Positions 8,883 to 17,690 of a stretch of DNA of 44,395 bases are shown here, piece by piece. Each line of letters opens with the position of its first letter. Within the stretch, counting starts at the first letter, position 1. The translations under genes were made by a program, and so were the position numbers. The DNA is taken from assembly GCA_947311785.1 (NCBI GenBank), contig CAMZLW010000089.1, positions 1 to 44,395 of the forward strand, written 5' to 3'. The stretch is from an uncultured Ignavibacteriales bacterium. Its GTDB lineage: Bacteria; Bacteroidota; Ignavibacteria; Ignavibacteriales; Melioribacteraceae. The notes beneath the pieces are model-generated. The model saw only the letters and a list, made by a program, of their open reading frames with translations. It ran no database searches and was not told the origin of the DNA.

Positions 8883-9821
8883 ATGAAAGTTTATAAATCT
8901 ATTGATAAAATTGTAAAAGATGAAAACACCGTTTTAACAATTGGAACCTTTGATGGCATTCATAAAGGTCATCAAGTTCTTTTTGAAAAGTTAAAAAGAT
9001 ATTCATCCGAAAACAATTTGAGGAATGTGGTAATAACTTTTGAGCCACATCCAAGAACTGTTGTTTCAAATTTTGATATGAAATTATTAACAACATTGGA
9101 TGAAAAATCGGAAATTTTATTGCAACTCGAAATTGAAAATTTGTTGGTAATAAATTTTACAAAAGAGTTTGCAAAGCAAAGCTCCGAGGAATTTATTACA
9201 GATATTATTTGTAATAAAATTGGTGTTAAGCACATTATTATTGGTCATGACCACAAGTTTGGTAAAGACAGAAATGGAAATGACAACGCACTGATAGAGC
9301 TTGGCATTAAAAATAATTTTACTGTTGAAAGAGTTGAACCAGTAAAATATGGCGATGAAATTATTAGTAGCACAAAAGTAAGAAATGCTCTTTTAAATGG
9401 TGAAATTAAAAAAGTAAGCAATTTTCTTGGACGTTGTTATTGCTTTCACGGAACTATAGTAAAAGGTGTTTCGCGAGGCACAATACTTGGCTTTCCTACC
9501 GCAAACATTGAGGTTGAGGAGGAGAACAAGTTAATTCCTAAAAACGGAGTTTACGTTGTTAAGGTTATTGTAGAAAACGAAATTGTGTATGGAGTTATGA
9601 ATGTTGGCTTGCGTCCAACATTTGCAGATACTTTAAGCGTTGTAATTGAAGCTCACCTTTTTGAGTTCAACAAAGATGTTTACGGAAAAGCAATAAAAGT
9701 TGAAATACTAAAAAGAATTAGAGACGAGAAAAAATTTAATAACAAAGAAGAATTAATCTACCAAATTGGAAAAGATAAAAAAGAAGCAATCCAATTTGTT
9801 GGAAAAATATTAACTAATTAA
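8883..9821 (+). CDS. ribF: Bifunctional riboflavin kinase / FMN adenylyltransferase
   Basis: A 312-residue enzyme making FMN and FAD from riboflavin. The N-terminal nucleotidyltransferase domain has TIGTFDGIHKGHQ (about 19-31, the HxGH-type motif) and ISSTKVRNALLNGEI near 160-174. The C-terminal riboflavin kinase domain begins with GRCYCFHGTIVKG and contains LGFPTANIE and NGVYVV. The start lies five bases after the truB stop. The TAA forms the foot of the rpsO leader hairpin. Confidence 0.95.
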   Translation: MKVYKSIDKIVKDENTVLTIGTFDGIHKGHQVLFEKLKRYSSENNLRNVVITFEPHPRTVVSNFDMKLLTTLDEKSEILLQLEIENLLVINFTKEFAKQSSEEFITDIICNKIGVKHIIIGHDHKFGKDRNGNDNALIELGIKNNFTVERVEPVKYGDEIISSTKVRNALLNGEIKKVSNFLGRCYCFHGTIVKGVSRGTILGFPTANIEVEEENKLIPKNGVYVVKVIVENEIVYGVMNVGLRPTFADTLSVVIEAHLFEFNKDVYGKAIKVEILKRIRDEKKFNNKEELIYQIGKDKKEAIQFVGKILTN

Positions 9822-9842
9822 CTTCGGAAGGGTTCTGAGGTT
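9820..9842 (+). promoter_or_regulatory. rpsO leader hairpin with an S15-type G.U/G-C motif
   Basis: AACTTCGGAA (9820-9829) and TTCTGAGGTT (9833-9842) form ten consecutive pairs around a GGG loop, two of them G.U. The adjacent pairs 9826.9836 (G.U) and 9827-9835 (G-C) reproduce the tandem that S15 contacts in helix 22 of 16S rRNA. No U-run follows, so it is not an intrinsic terminator. It sits about 15 bases before the AAAGGAG ribosome-binding site of rpsO, where a translational autoregulator would act. The regulatory role is inferred. Confidence 0.5.
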
Positions 9843-9874
9843 ACATTGAATTAACAAAAAGGAGAAATTCAAAA

Positions 9875-10144
9875 ATGAATTTATCAAAAGAAGAAAAACA
9901 AGAAATCATTAGCAAATTTGGTGCAAATGACAAAGACAGTGGAAAAGCAGAAGTTCAAATTGCTTTGCTAACTGCTCGTATTAATAAACTTACTGACCAT
10001 TTTTCTGAGCATAAAAAGGATCACCACTCAAGAAGAGGGTTATTAATGATGGTTGGTAAAAGAAGAAGATTGCTTAATTATATTGCTCGTCAAGACATCG
10101 AGAGATACAGAAGCACAATTAAAGAATTGAATTTAAGAAAATAA
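9875..10144 (+). CDS. rpsO: 30S ribosomal protein S15
   Basis: Eighty-nine residues, the normal length of S15. [26 protein letters not shown], then [28 protein letters not shown], match the rRNA-binding helices closely. It binds helices 20-22 of 16S rRNA in the 30S platform. AAAGGAG at 9858-9864 is a strong ribosome-binding site. It is followed after 13 bases by pnp, the usual rpsO-pnp pairing. Confidence 0.98.
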   Translation: MNLSKEEKQEIISKFGANDKDSGKAEVQIALLTARINKLTDHFSEHKKDHHSRRGLLMMVGKRRRLLNYIARQDIERYRSTIKELNLRK

Positions 10145-10157
10145 GGTTTAAAAAATT

Positions 10158-12290
10158 ATGATGATAACAAAAGAAGTTGAAATAGGCGGAAAAAAGCTAT
10201 CCATTGAAACTGGACGCTACGCAAAACAGGCAAATGGTGCTGTTATGGTGAGGTACGGTGATACAGTAGTTTTAGTTACTGCAGTAGCTTCAAAAAAACC
10301 AAATACTACATTGGATTATTTCCCAATGTCGGTAGAGTATAAAGAAAGATATTTTTCTGCTGGAAAATTTCCTGGCGGATTTATTAAACGCGAAGGTCGT
10401 CCAACAGAAAAAGAAATTCTCGCTGGTCGTTTAATGGATAGACCAATTAGACCATTATTTCCAAAAGATTATAACAACGATACTCAAATTGCAGCGTTTG
10501 TATATTCTTACGATGGTGTAAATAATCCTGATGTAATTGCAGCAATTGGTGCTTCGGCAGCATTAGCTATTTCGGATATTCCATTCCTAGAGCCACTTGG
10601 TCAGGTAAGAGTTGGTAGAATTGATGGAGAGTTCATTATCAATCCAACTTTTGAACAAGAAAAAGAAAGCAATTTAGAATTAATTGTTGCTGGAACCGAA
10701 AGTTCAATAATGATGGTTGAAGGGGAAGCACACGAAGCAAGTGAAACTGACATATTAGATGCACTTAAATTTGCTCATGTAGAAATATTAAAAATAATAA
10801 ATTTACAAAAAGAGTTAGTTGAAGCTTGTGGTAAAGCTAAAATGGTTGTTGAAGAAAAAGTTATTAACGAAGAACTTGTAAAAGAAGTTAACGAATTAGC
10901 TTACGACAGGTATAAAGAAGTTGTTTATTCAAAATTAGCAAAAGAAGTTCGCTACGAAAAAAATGATGAAATAAACGATTCCGTTCTTGAAGCATTGGCT
11001 GAAAAATATCATGAAGATGATGATGTGAAAGACATTAAAAATATTCTTCACGACATCGAAAAAGATTTGATGCGTAAAAGAATTTTAGAAGATGGCAACC
11101 GTCTTGATGGAAGAACATTAACTGAAATTAGACAAATTACTTCTGAAGTTGGAGTTCTTCCACGAACACACGCTTCGGCATTATTTACACGTGGTGAAAC
11201 TCAATCGCTAACAACTGTAACCCTTGGTACAGCTCGCGATCAACAAATTGTTGACGGACTTGATGATGAAGTTAAAAAATCTTTCTATCTTCATTACAAC
11301 TTCCCTCCATTTAGTGTTGGCGAAACTGGACGTTACGGATTTATTGGAAGACGTGAAATTGGTCATGGTAATTTAGCAGAGAGAGCATTGAAATATATTG
11401 TTCCTGTAACTGAAGATTTCCCTTACACAATTCGTGTTAACTCCGATATTCTTGAATCAAACGGTTCATCCTCAATGGCAACAGTTTGTGCTGGTTCATT
11501 AGCAATGATGGATGCTGGCGTTCCTGTTAAGACTCCAATTTCTGGTATTGCAATGGGGCTAGTAAAAGAAGGCGACGACTTTGCTGTCCTTTCTGATATT
11601 CTTGGAAATGAAGATCACCTTGGTGATATGGATTTCAAAGTAGCTGGTTCCGATAAAGGCATTACTGCAATTCAAATGGATATCAAAATTCAAGGTATCT
11701 CTTTTGAAATTATGGAGAAAGCTCTTGAACAAGCCAAAGAAGGAAGAATGCATATTCTTGGAAAAATGAGCGAAGCTCTTTCTGCTCCACGTGAAGCAAT
11801 TTCTCAGTATGCACCTTCATTAATCTTTATCCAAATAGACCCCGAAAAAATTGGTGCTGTAATTGGACAAGGTGGAAAAGTTATTCAAGGCATTCAAAAA
11901 GATTTCAATGTTGAAATTAACATCGAAGAAGATGGAAAAGTTGCTATTGCTGGCGTTAATACTGAAGAAGCTCGTAAAGCTAAAGAATACATAAAAGCAA
12001 TTGTTACTGACCCCGAAGTTGGAATGGTATATAAAGGTACTGTAATTAAAATTACAGATTTTGGTGCGTTTGTAGAATTTGTTCCTGGCACACAAGGTCT
12101 TCTTCATATTTCACAAATAGCTCTTGAACGCGTTAACAAAGTGAGCGACGTTATTAAAGAAGGTGAAGTAATTGATGTTAAATTGCTAAAAATGGAAAAT
12201 GGAAAATTCTCTTTATCTCGCAAAGCGTTATTGGAAGATAAGAATGCCGCAGCTAAAAAAGAAGCAAGCGCAGAAAAGAAAGAAGACTAA
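10158..12290 (+). CDS. pnp: Polyribonucleotide nucleotidyltransferase (PNPase)
   Basis: A 710-residue phosphorolytic 3'-5' exoribonuclease. Two RNase PH-like domains are separated by a helical linker: the first contains FPGGFIKREGRPTEKE, the second GETQSLTTVTLGT and VNSDILESNGSSSMATVCAGS. A KH domain (IGAVIGQGGKVIQGIQ, about residues 560-575) and an S1 domain (GMVYKGTVIKITDFGAFVEF, about 617-636) close the protein. The tail is rich in Ala, Lys and Glu. Two consecutive ATGs (10158, 10161) could start it. E. coli pnp autoregulates via its leader; no matching hairpin is obvious here in the 13-base gap. Confidence 0.97.
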   Translation: MMITKEVEIGGKKLSIETGRYAKQANGAVMVRYGDTVVLVTAVASKKPNTTLDYFPMSVEYKERYFSAGKFPGGFIKREGRPTEKEILAGRLMDRPIRPLFPKDYNNDTQIAAFVYSYDGVNNPDVIAAIGASAALAISDIPFLEPLGQVRVGRIDGEFIINPTFEQEKESNLELIVAGTESSIMMVEGEAHEASETDILDALKFAHVEILKIINLQKELVEACGKAKMVVEEKVINEELVKEVNELAYDRYKEVVYSKLAKEVRYEKNDEINDSVLEALAEKYHEDDDVKDIKNILHDIEKDLMRKRILEDGNRLDGRTLTEIRQITSEVGVLPRTHASALFTRGETQSLTTVTLGTARDQQIVDGLDDEVKKSFYLHYNFPPFSVGETGRYGFIGRREIGHGNLAERALKYIVPVTEDFPYTIRVNSDILESNGSSSMATVCAGSLAMMDAGVPVKTPISGIAMGLVKEGDDFAVLSDILGNEDHLGDMDFKVAGSDKGITAIQMDIKIQGISFEIMEKALEQAKEGRMHILGKMSEALSAPREAISQYAPSLIFIQIDPEKIGAVIGQGGKVIQGIQKDFNVEINIEEDGKVAIAGVNTEEARKAKEYIKAIVTDPEVGMVYKGTVIKITDFGAFVEFVPGTQGLLHISQIALERVNKVSDVIKEGEVIDVKLLKMENGKFSLSRKALLEDKNAAAKKEASAEKKED

Positions 12291-12314
12291 TAAATAATTA
12301 AGTAAATAGGAGAG

Positions 12315-12391
12315 ATGTCATTCCCACATGTTTTTAGTGGGAATCTCTCACTTTACTTTAAGATTTCCGATAGAAGTATTGGGGAATGACA
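12315..12391. repeat. Dispersed palindromic repeat, copy 3 (pnp-dusB spacer)
   Basis: The ends GTCATTCCC (12317-12325) and GGGGAATGAC (12381-12390) are inverted copies of one another. An inner hairpin pairs CATTCCCAC (12319-12327) with GTGGGAAT at 12336-12343. The element aligns along its length with the copies at 27271-27344 and 30179-30252, with more differences and small indels. It occupies about half of the 160-base pnp-dusB gap and may fold as a terminator in RNA. Confidence 0.75.
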
Positions 12392-12451
12392 GCAAAGTAT
12401 GGAGAGTTAAATTTACTCTATTTTTGACTGTTAGAATAAAAAGGGAATGAA

Positions 12452-13498
12452 TTGAAACTTGGTAAACTGGATTTAGGAAACAAATTAATTGTTGCTCCAA
12501 TGGCTGATGTTTCGGATGCTCCTTTTAGAAAAATTGCAAAAGAGTATGGGGCTGGTTTAACTTTTACTCCGATGGTAAGTGCTAAAGGAATTATTGATAA
12601 CGAATTTCATGCACTCAGAATTTTTGCATTTGCAAGAGATGAAAAACCTATTGGAGTTCAGTTACTTGGTAATAATCCAGAATATCTTGCTGGGGCTGTG
12701 CATGAATTAAAACGCTACAAGCCAGATGTAATAGATATAAATTGTGGTTGCCCAGTAGAAAAAGTTACAAAGCTAAATTTTGGAGCACAATTGCTCGACG
12801 ACCCAATTTTAATGGGGAAGCTAATAGAAGCAATGGTTAATGTGGCTGAAGATATTCCTATAACCGTTAAACTTCGTTTAGGTAAAAGTGATGGTAAAAT
12901 TAATATTTTGGAGACTGCAAAAGTTGCAGAAGAAAGTGGTGCATCGGCAATAATTGTTCACGCACGTACACGAAGCACAAAGTATAAAGATGCTCCAGAC
13001 TGGGATTGGTTAGTAAAAGTAAAGGAACAAATAAAAATTCCTTTAATAGGTAATGGTTCTCTCTTTACTCCGCAAGATATAAAGGAGATGATAGAGAAAA
13101 CCAATGTTGATACTGTAATGGTGGCACGCGGTGCTTTAGGAAATCCTTTTCTTTTCAGTCGATATAGGGAGTTGATTGAAAATGGTTCAGACCCTGGCGA
13201 ACCTGATTTAGAGGAGATTGAAAAGGTAGCAATTAAACATGCACGTTTAATTGCACGAGAATATCCTGAAGCCGTTGCTACTATTAAAGCACGAAAAAAC
13301 ATTATATGGTACTTTAAGCATTTGGATGGAGTAACAAAATTTGCATCCACAATAATGCGTACCAAAAATGTAGAAGGCGAAATAAAAATGATTCACGAAC
13401 ATGTTGAAAAACTAAAACAAAATTTTTATCCAAAAGATGATCGTGAATTAATTGACCAAAAGTTTAAAGAACGGGTTCTCTTTTGGTTAAAAGAATAA
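12452..13498 (+). CDS. dusB: tRNA-dihydrouridine synthase (DusB type)
   Basis: A 348-residue FMN enzyme that reduces uridines in tRNA D-loops. It opens as a TIM barrel with VAPMADVSDAPFRKIAKEYGAG. The INCGCPVEKVTK motif (about 96-107) carries the catalytic Cys, VKLRLGKS and VHARTRS bind FMN and tRNA, and GNGSLFTPQD and VMVARGALGNP close the barrel. TTG at 12452 is the start, preceded by AAAAGGGA. The ATG five bases upstream is out of frame and stops at once. The helical C-terminal extension is normal for Dus proteins. Confidence 0.94.
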   Translation: MKLGKLDLGNKLIVAPMADVSDAPFRKIAKEYGAGLTFTPMVSAKGIIDNEFHALRIFAFARDEKPIGVQLLGNNPEYLAGAVHELKRYKPDVIDINCGCPVEKVTKLNFGAQLLDDPILMGKLIEAMVNVAEDIPITVKLRLGKSDGKINILETAKVAEESGASAIIVHARTRSTKYKDAPDWDWLVKVKEQIKIPLIGNGSLFTPQDIKEMIEKTNVDTVMVARGALGNPFLFSRYRELIENGSDPGEPDLEEIEKVAIKHARLIAREYPEAVATIKARKNIIWYFKHLDGVTKFASTIMRTKNVEGEIKMIHEHVEKLKQNFYPKDDRELIDQKFKERVLFWLKE

Positions 13499-13531
13499 TT
13501 TGTGGTAATCCGTTAGATAGAGATTTTTAAA

Positions 13532-15109
13532 ATGTTGAAAGAAATTATAATTAGTTCAACAGCTTCGCAGAATAGAATTGCTATTACTGAAGATAGAAAG
13601 CTAGTTGATTTTTTTGTTGAACATCCCGAAAAAGATAGGATGGTTGGCAATATTTATTTGGGCAAAGTTGCACGCGTACTTCCTGGAATACGTGCTGTGT
13701 TTATTAATATTGGATTGAAGCACGATGCGTTTCTTCACTTTTCTGATATTGGAGATACGCTAAAAGATAATCTAAATTTTGTTGATGACGATTATGTTGC
13801 AGAGCCTGAAGTTAAAGAGGAAACAAATAATAAGAATAGTTCAGATTCAAAAAATGGAAATTCGGAAGTTAAAAGAACTAGAATTCCACGACTAAAAAAA
13901 GGGCAAGAAGTTTTAATCCAAATTATTAAAGAACCAGTAAAAGGAAAAGGTGTTCGGGTTTCAACATCAATTTCAATTCCTGGTAGGTTTTGTGTACTAA
14001 TTCCGTACGAAGATAAAATTGGAATTTCAAAAAAAATAACAGACTACCGCGAAAAGAAAAGGCTAAAAAAATTAGCCCGTGGTATTATTCCAGATAATTG
14101 TGGCGTTATAGTTAGAACTGCTTCTAAAGATCAGCCCGAGGAATTACTTAGTGCTGACTTAACCTACCTCAGTAAAACTTGGGTGCAGGTTCAGGATGAG
14201 GTTAAAAAAAATTCTCCTCCTGCATTGGTTTATAAAGATTTAAGTACAACCATAAGTGTAATAAGAGATTTATTTACTACTGATGTATCTAATATTTTTA
14301 TTGATTCAAAAAAATTGTATAAAGAGATTAGAACTTATGTGAATGCTCATCAGCCTGAGTTGGTCGATAAAGTTAAACTCTACAAAAGTTCTACCCCAAT
14401 ATACGAAGAGTTTAAAGTAGAAGAACAAATTCAAGGAATGATGAACCGCCAAGTTCCTTTGCCAAGTGGTGGATATTTATTTATAGAGCATACTGAAGCT
14501 ATGACTGTGGTTGATGTAAATAGCGGAAGGTATGCAGCAAAAAAGGAACAAGAGCAAAATTCACTTAAAACAGATTTAGAAGCTGCACGCGAAATTGCAC
14601 GTCAGTTAAGGCTTAGAGATATAGGTGGACTTTTAGTGGTTGATTTTATTGACCTCGAAGAGGAAAAGAACAGAAAGAAAATTTACGACGAACTAAGAAA
14701 AGAATTTAGAAGAGATAGAGCAAAAATTGCAATGTTGCCAATGACTGATTTTGGAATAATGCAAATTACTCGCCAAAGAATTCGTGAAAATATTATGCAA
14801 TCAACTCACGAGTTGTGTCATTGCTGTAACGGAACTGGTTTAATGCAAAAAAAATCGAACTTGATAAATGAACTTGATCAATGGCTACAAAGGTATAAAA
14901 ATGATGGAAAGAAAAACCCACTTAGATTAATTGTTCATAATTCTTTAGGAATAAAACTTAGAATAGGTGTCTTTTCTACTTTAAGTAAACTTAAACTAAA
15001 ATATTTTGTAAGAATAAAGTTAGAAGAAAAAAATGATGTAAATCCACAATCTTTTAGGTTTATGGATGCTAAAACGGGAAAAGAAATAACCAATGATTAT
15101 AATAATTAG
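13532..15109 (+). CDS. rng: Ribonuclease E/G family endoribonuclease (RNase G-like)
   Basis: A 525-residue endoribonuclease for rRNA maturation and mRNA decay. The S1 domain spans about 35-145 and is split by an acidic and Asn/Ser-rich insert at about 80-120. The catalytic DNase I-like region has TVVDVNSGRY (about 325) and LLVVDFIDLE (about 367), which supply the two metal-binding Asp residues. CHCC near 428 matches the Zn-link cysteines. The RNase E C-terminal scaffold is absent, so it is the short RNase G form. It lies 33 bases after dusB. Confidence 0.93.
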   Translation: MLKEIIISSTASQNRIAITEDRKLVDFFVEHPEKDRMVGNIYLGKVARVLPGIRAVFINIGLKHDAFLHFSDIGDTLKDNLNFVDDDYVAEPEVKEETNNKNSSDSKNGNSEVKRTRIPRLKKGQEVLIQIIKEPVKGKGVRVSTSISIPGRFCVLIPYEDKIGISKKITDYREKKRLKKLARGIIPDNCGVIVRTASKDQPEELLSADLTYLSKTWVQVQDEVKKNSPPALVYKDLSTTISVIRDLFTTDVSNIFIDSKKLYKEIRTYVNAHQPELVDKVKLYKSSTPIYEEFKVEEQIQGMMNRQVPLPSGGYLFIEHTEAMTVVDVNSGRYAAKKEQEQNSLKTDLEAAREIARQLRLRDIGGLLVVDFIDLEEEKNRKKIYDELRKEFRRDRAKIAMLPMTDFGIMQITRQRIRENIMQSTHELCHCCNGTGLMQKKSNLINELDQWLQRYKNDGKKNPLRLIVHNSLGIKLRIGVFSTLSKLKLKYFVRIKLEEKNDVNPQSFRFMDAKTGKEITNDYNN

Positions 15110-15140
15110 TATTTTAAGAATCAAAATTTAAGAGGAAATT

Positions 15141-15782
15141 ATGAAGTTTTTTATTGATACTGCAAACATACAAGAGATTAAAGAAGCTGAAGCAATGGGC
15201 ATTTTAGATGGTGTTACAACTAATCCATCTCTAATTGCACGTGAAAATGGCGACTTTAAAGAGATACTTACAGAGATTACAAAAATTGTTGATGGTCCTA
15301 TTAGTGGTGAAGTGGTTGCACTAGATTATGATGGAATGATGAAAGAAGCTGAAGAGTTAGCATCAATTCATAAAAATATTGTTGTTAAAATTCCTTTAAT
15401 AAAAGAGGGAATTAAAGCTGTTAAATCTCTATCGGCAATGGGAATTAAAACAAACGTAACTTTATGTTTTTCGCCAGCTCAAGCAATTTTGGCAGCAAAA
15501 GCAGGAGCCACTTACATTTCTCCTTTTGTTGGAAGACTTGATGATATAAGCCATGTTGGTATGGACTTGGTTGAGCAGATTGCACAAATATATGCTAACT
15601 ATGGATATGAAACAGAAATAATTGTTGCAAGTATCAGAAATCCGTTACATATAATAGAATCGGGTATGATTGGTGCTGATATAGTAACTGTACCATTAAA
15701 AGTAATTGAACAATTGTTTAAACATCCTCTTACAGATATTGGAATAGAGAAATTTTTAGCTGACTGGAATAAGGGGAAATAA
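15141..15782 (+). CDS. Transaldolase-like protein (fructose-6-phosphate aldolase/TalC type)
   Basis: A 213-residue small transaldolase barrel. [16 protein letters not shown] and [10 protein letters not shown] start it. VVKIPLI places the Schiff-base Lys at residue 83. [11 protein letters not shown] and [10 protein letters not shown] follow, with ASIRNPLHI near 164-172. Proteins of this length act as transaldolase (pentose-phosphate pathway) or as fructose-6-phosphate aldolase; without pathway neighbours I cannot choose. It has a good AGAGGAAAT ribosome-binding site and is followed four bases later by gcvT. Confidence 0.93.
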   Translation: MKFFIDTANIQEIKEAEAMGILDGVTTNPSLIARENGDFKEILTEITKIVDGPISGEVVALDYDGMMKEAEELASIHKNIVVKIPLIKEGIKAVKSLSAMGIKTNVTLCFSPAQAILAAKAGATYISPFVGRLDDISHVGMDLVEQIAQIYANYGYETEIIVASIRNPLHIIESGMIGADIVTVPLKVIEQLFKHPLTDIGIEKFLADWNKGK

Positions 15783-15785
15783 AGA

Positions 15786-16868
15786 ATGAAAGCAACAAGG
15801 TTTCACCAAAAGCATGTAGAACTTGGTGCAAAGTTAGTTGAGTTTGCTGGTTATCAGATGCCAATTCAATATACTTCAATTATTGATGAACACAGAGCCA
15901 TTCGCAATTCTGTTGGAGTTTTTGATGTTTCACACATGGGTGAAGTAACTATTAAAGGCGAAAAGGCATTAGATTTTGTTCAGCACATTACTACAAATGA
16001 TGTCTCAAAATTAACGGTTGGTAGAGTTCAATACACTGCAATGTGTTACGAAGATGGCGGTATTGTTGACGATTTGTTGCTTTATCAAATGGGCAATACA
16101 GAATATATGCTTGTTATTAATGCATCCAATATTGCAAAAGACATTGATTGGATGAATAAAAATAATTCATTTGGCGTTGAAATTATTAACGAAAGCGATG
16201 AGTATTCGTTACTTGCAGTTCAAGGACCAAACTCTAAAAAAACTTTAGCAAAAATTTGTAAAGATGCCTTAGAAATGGAATATTATCATTTTCTAATTTC
16301 AGAGTGTGAAGGAACAAAAATAATTATTTCACGAACTGGTTATACAGGTGAGTTAGGTTACGAAATATATTTTAAAGGCTCAGAAGAAGAGGCATTAAAA
16401 ATATGGGATAAAATTTTTGGAGCTGGGAAAAAATTTGCTATAAAACCAATTGGCTTAGGTGCAAGAGATACTCTACGCCTTGAAATGGGTTTTTGTCTTT
16501 ACGGTAACGATATTGATAAAACAACAAACACTATTGAAGCTGGACTTGGGTGGATTACCAAAGTTCAAAAAGATAGTTTTATTGGAAGAGATGCAATTAT
16601 AAAAATAAAAGAAAATGGAATTAGCCGAAAATTAGTTGCTATTCTTTCAGAAGAACGAATGATACCACGCCAAGGTTACGAAATATTTAATAATAGTACT
16701 TTGATTGGAAATATTACTAGTGGTACACTTAGTCCTGTGTTGGGCAAACCAATTGCCATGGGTTATGTGAGTAAAGATTTTTCGGATATTGACACAGAGG
16801 TTGTAATAAAAATTAGAAATAAAGAGTTAGTTGGAAAAATAGTAAAGCTACCTTTTATAAGTAAATAA
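15786..16868 (+). CDS. gcvT: Glycine cleavage system T protein (aminomethyltransferase)
   Basis: A 360-residue, tetrahydrofolate-dependent enzyme that releases ammonia from the aminomethyl-lipoyl H protein and forms 5,10-methylene-THF. FHQKHVELGAKLVEFAGYQMPIQY, FDVSHMGEV, QHITTNDV and YTAMCYEDGGIVDDLLLYQ are strongly conserved. The C-terminal half has GARDTLRLEMGFCLYGNDID and GYVSKDF. No gcvH or gcvP lies in this window, so the rest of the system must be elsewhere. It probably shares a transcript with the transaldolase gene. Confidence 0.95.
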   Translation: MKATRFHQKHVELGAKLVEFAGYQMPIQYTSIIDEHRAIRNSVGVFDVSHMGEVTIKGEKALDFVQHITTNDVSKLTVGRVQYTAMCYEDGGIVDDLLLYQMGNTEYMLVINASNIAKDIDWMNKNNSFGVEIINESDEYSLLAVQGPNSKKTLAKICKDALEMEYYHFLISECEGTKIIISRTGYTGELGYEIYFKGSEEEALKIWDKIFGAGKKFAIKPIGLGARDTLRLEMGFCLYGNDIDKTTNTIEAGLGWITKVQKDSFIGRDAIIKIKENGISRKLVAILSEERMIPRQGYEIFNNSTLIGNITSGTLSPVLGKPIAMGYVSKDFSDIDTEVVIKIRNKELVGKIVKLPFISK

Positions 16869-16935
16869 TTTTTTTATTAAAATAATTCTGATGAAGATTT
16901 TTATATCTCATCTATATTAAGGATATTTTAAGTAA

Positions 16936-17676
16936 ATGAAAGTAAATGTAATATTATCACCAAATAATGTTGATGACCTTTATTATACTGGTAAAACTAC
17001 AGTTGTAATAGATGTTCTTCGTGCAACATCTGTTATTGTTAAGGCTCTTGATGCTGGTGCAAAGGAAGTTATTCCAGTTGGCTCAATTGATTTTGCAATG
17101 AAAATTTCTATTAACTCACATGGTGGACAAACATTGTTGTGTGGCGAACGAAATACTAAAATTATCGATGGATTCGATTTAGGAAATTCTCCTGCAGAAT
17201 ATACCGAAGAAGTTGTTAGCGGAAAATCCATAATTCTCTTTACAACCAATGGTTCTAAGGCTATTGTTAAAGCAAAGTATTCTGAAAGAGTTTACATTGG
17301 TAGTTTTAATAACTTATCAAAACTGGCAGAGCATTTAGTTAGTTTAGATAATGATGTTGAAATTATAACTTCGGGTGTTAATGGTGTATTTTGTTTGGAA
17401 GATACCATTTGTGCAGGAGCTTTAGCAAAAAAAATGAAAGAAATCAATTCCGCCATAGAGCTAAACGATGTTACAAATGCTAGTTTAGTGCTAAACGAAA
17501 AATATGGTTCAGATATATTACAAATGATGAAAAACTGTGAGCATGGAATTTTATTAAAAGAGAATGGATTAGAGAGTGATATAGAACTCTGTGCTAAAGT
17601 AGATAACATACCAGTAATTCCATATTTTACAGGTGGTGAAATAAAACTTTTAAAAGATGAAAGTAACAAAGCATAA
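16936..17676 (+). CDS. comB: 2-phosphosulfolactate phosphatase-like protein (ComB family)
   Basis: A 246-residue protein matching the ComB fold: VIDVLRATSVIVKALDAGAKEVIPV, LCGERNT, GFDLGNSPAEY, and LFTTNGSKAIVKA are the family blocks, followed by CLEDTICAGALA. ComB hydrolyses 2-phosphosulfolactate in coenzyme M synthesis. The family is also common in bacteria that make no coenzyme M, where it may serve sulfolactate metabolism or another role. No comA, comC or sulfolactate gene is nearby, so the biochemical role here is open. It lies 14 bases before ftsK. Confidence 0.88.
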   Translation: MKVNVILSPNNVDDLYYTGKTTVVIDVLRATSVIVKALDAGAKEVIPVGSIDFAMKISINSHGGQTLLCGERNTKIIDGFDLGNSPAEYTEEVVSGKSIILFTTNGSKAIVKAKYSERVYIGSFNNLSKLAEHLVSLDNDVEIITSGVNGVFCLEDTICAGALAKKMKEINSAIELNDVTNASLVLNEKYGSDILQMMKNCEHGILLKENGLESDIELCAKVDNIPVIPYFTGGEIKLLKDESNKA

Positions 17677-17690
17677 TTGGACTTTTTTTT

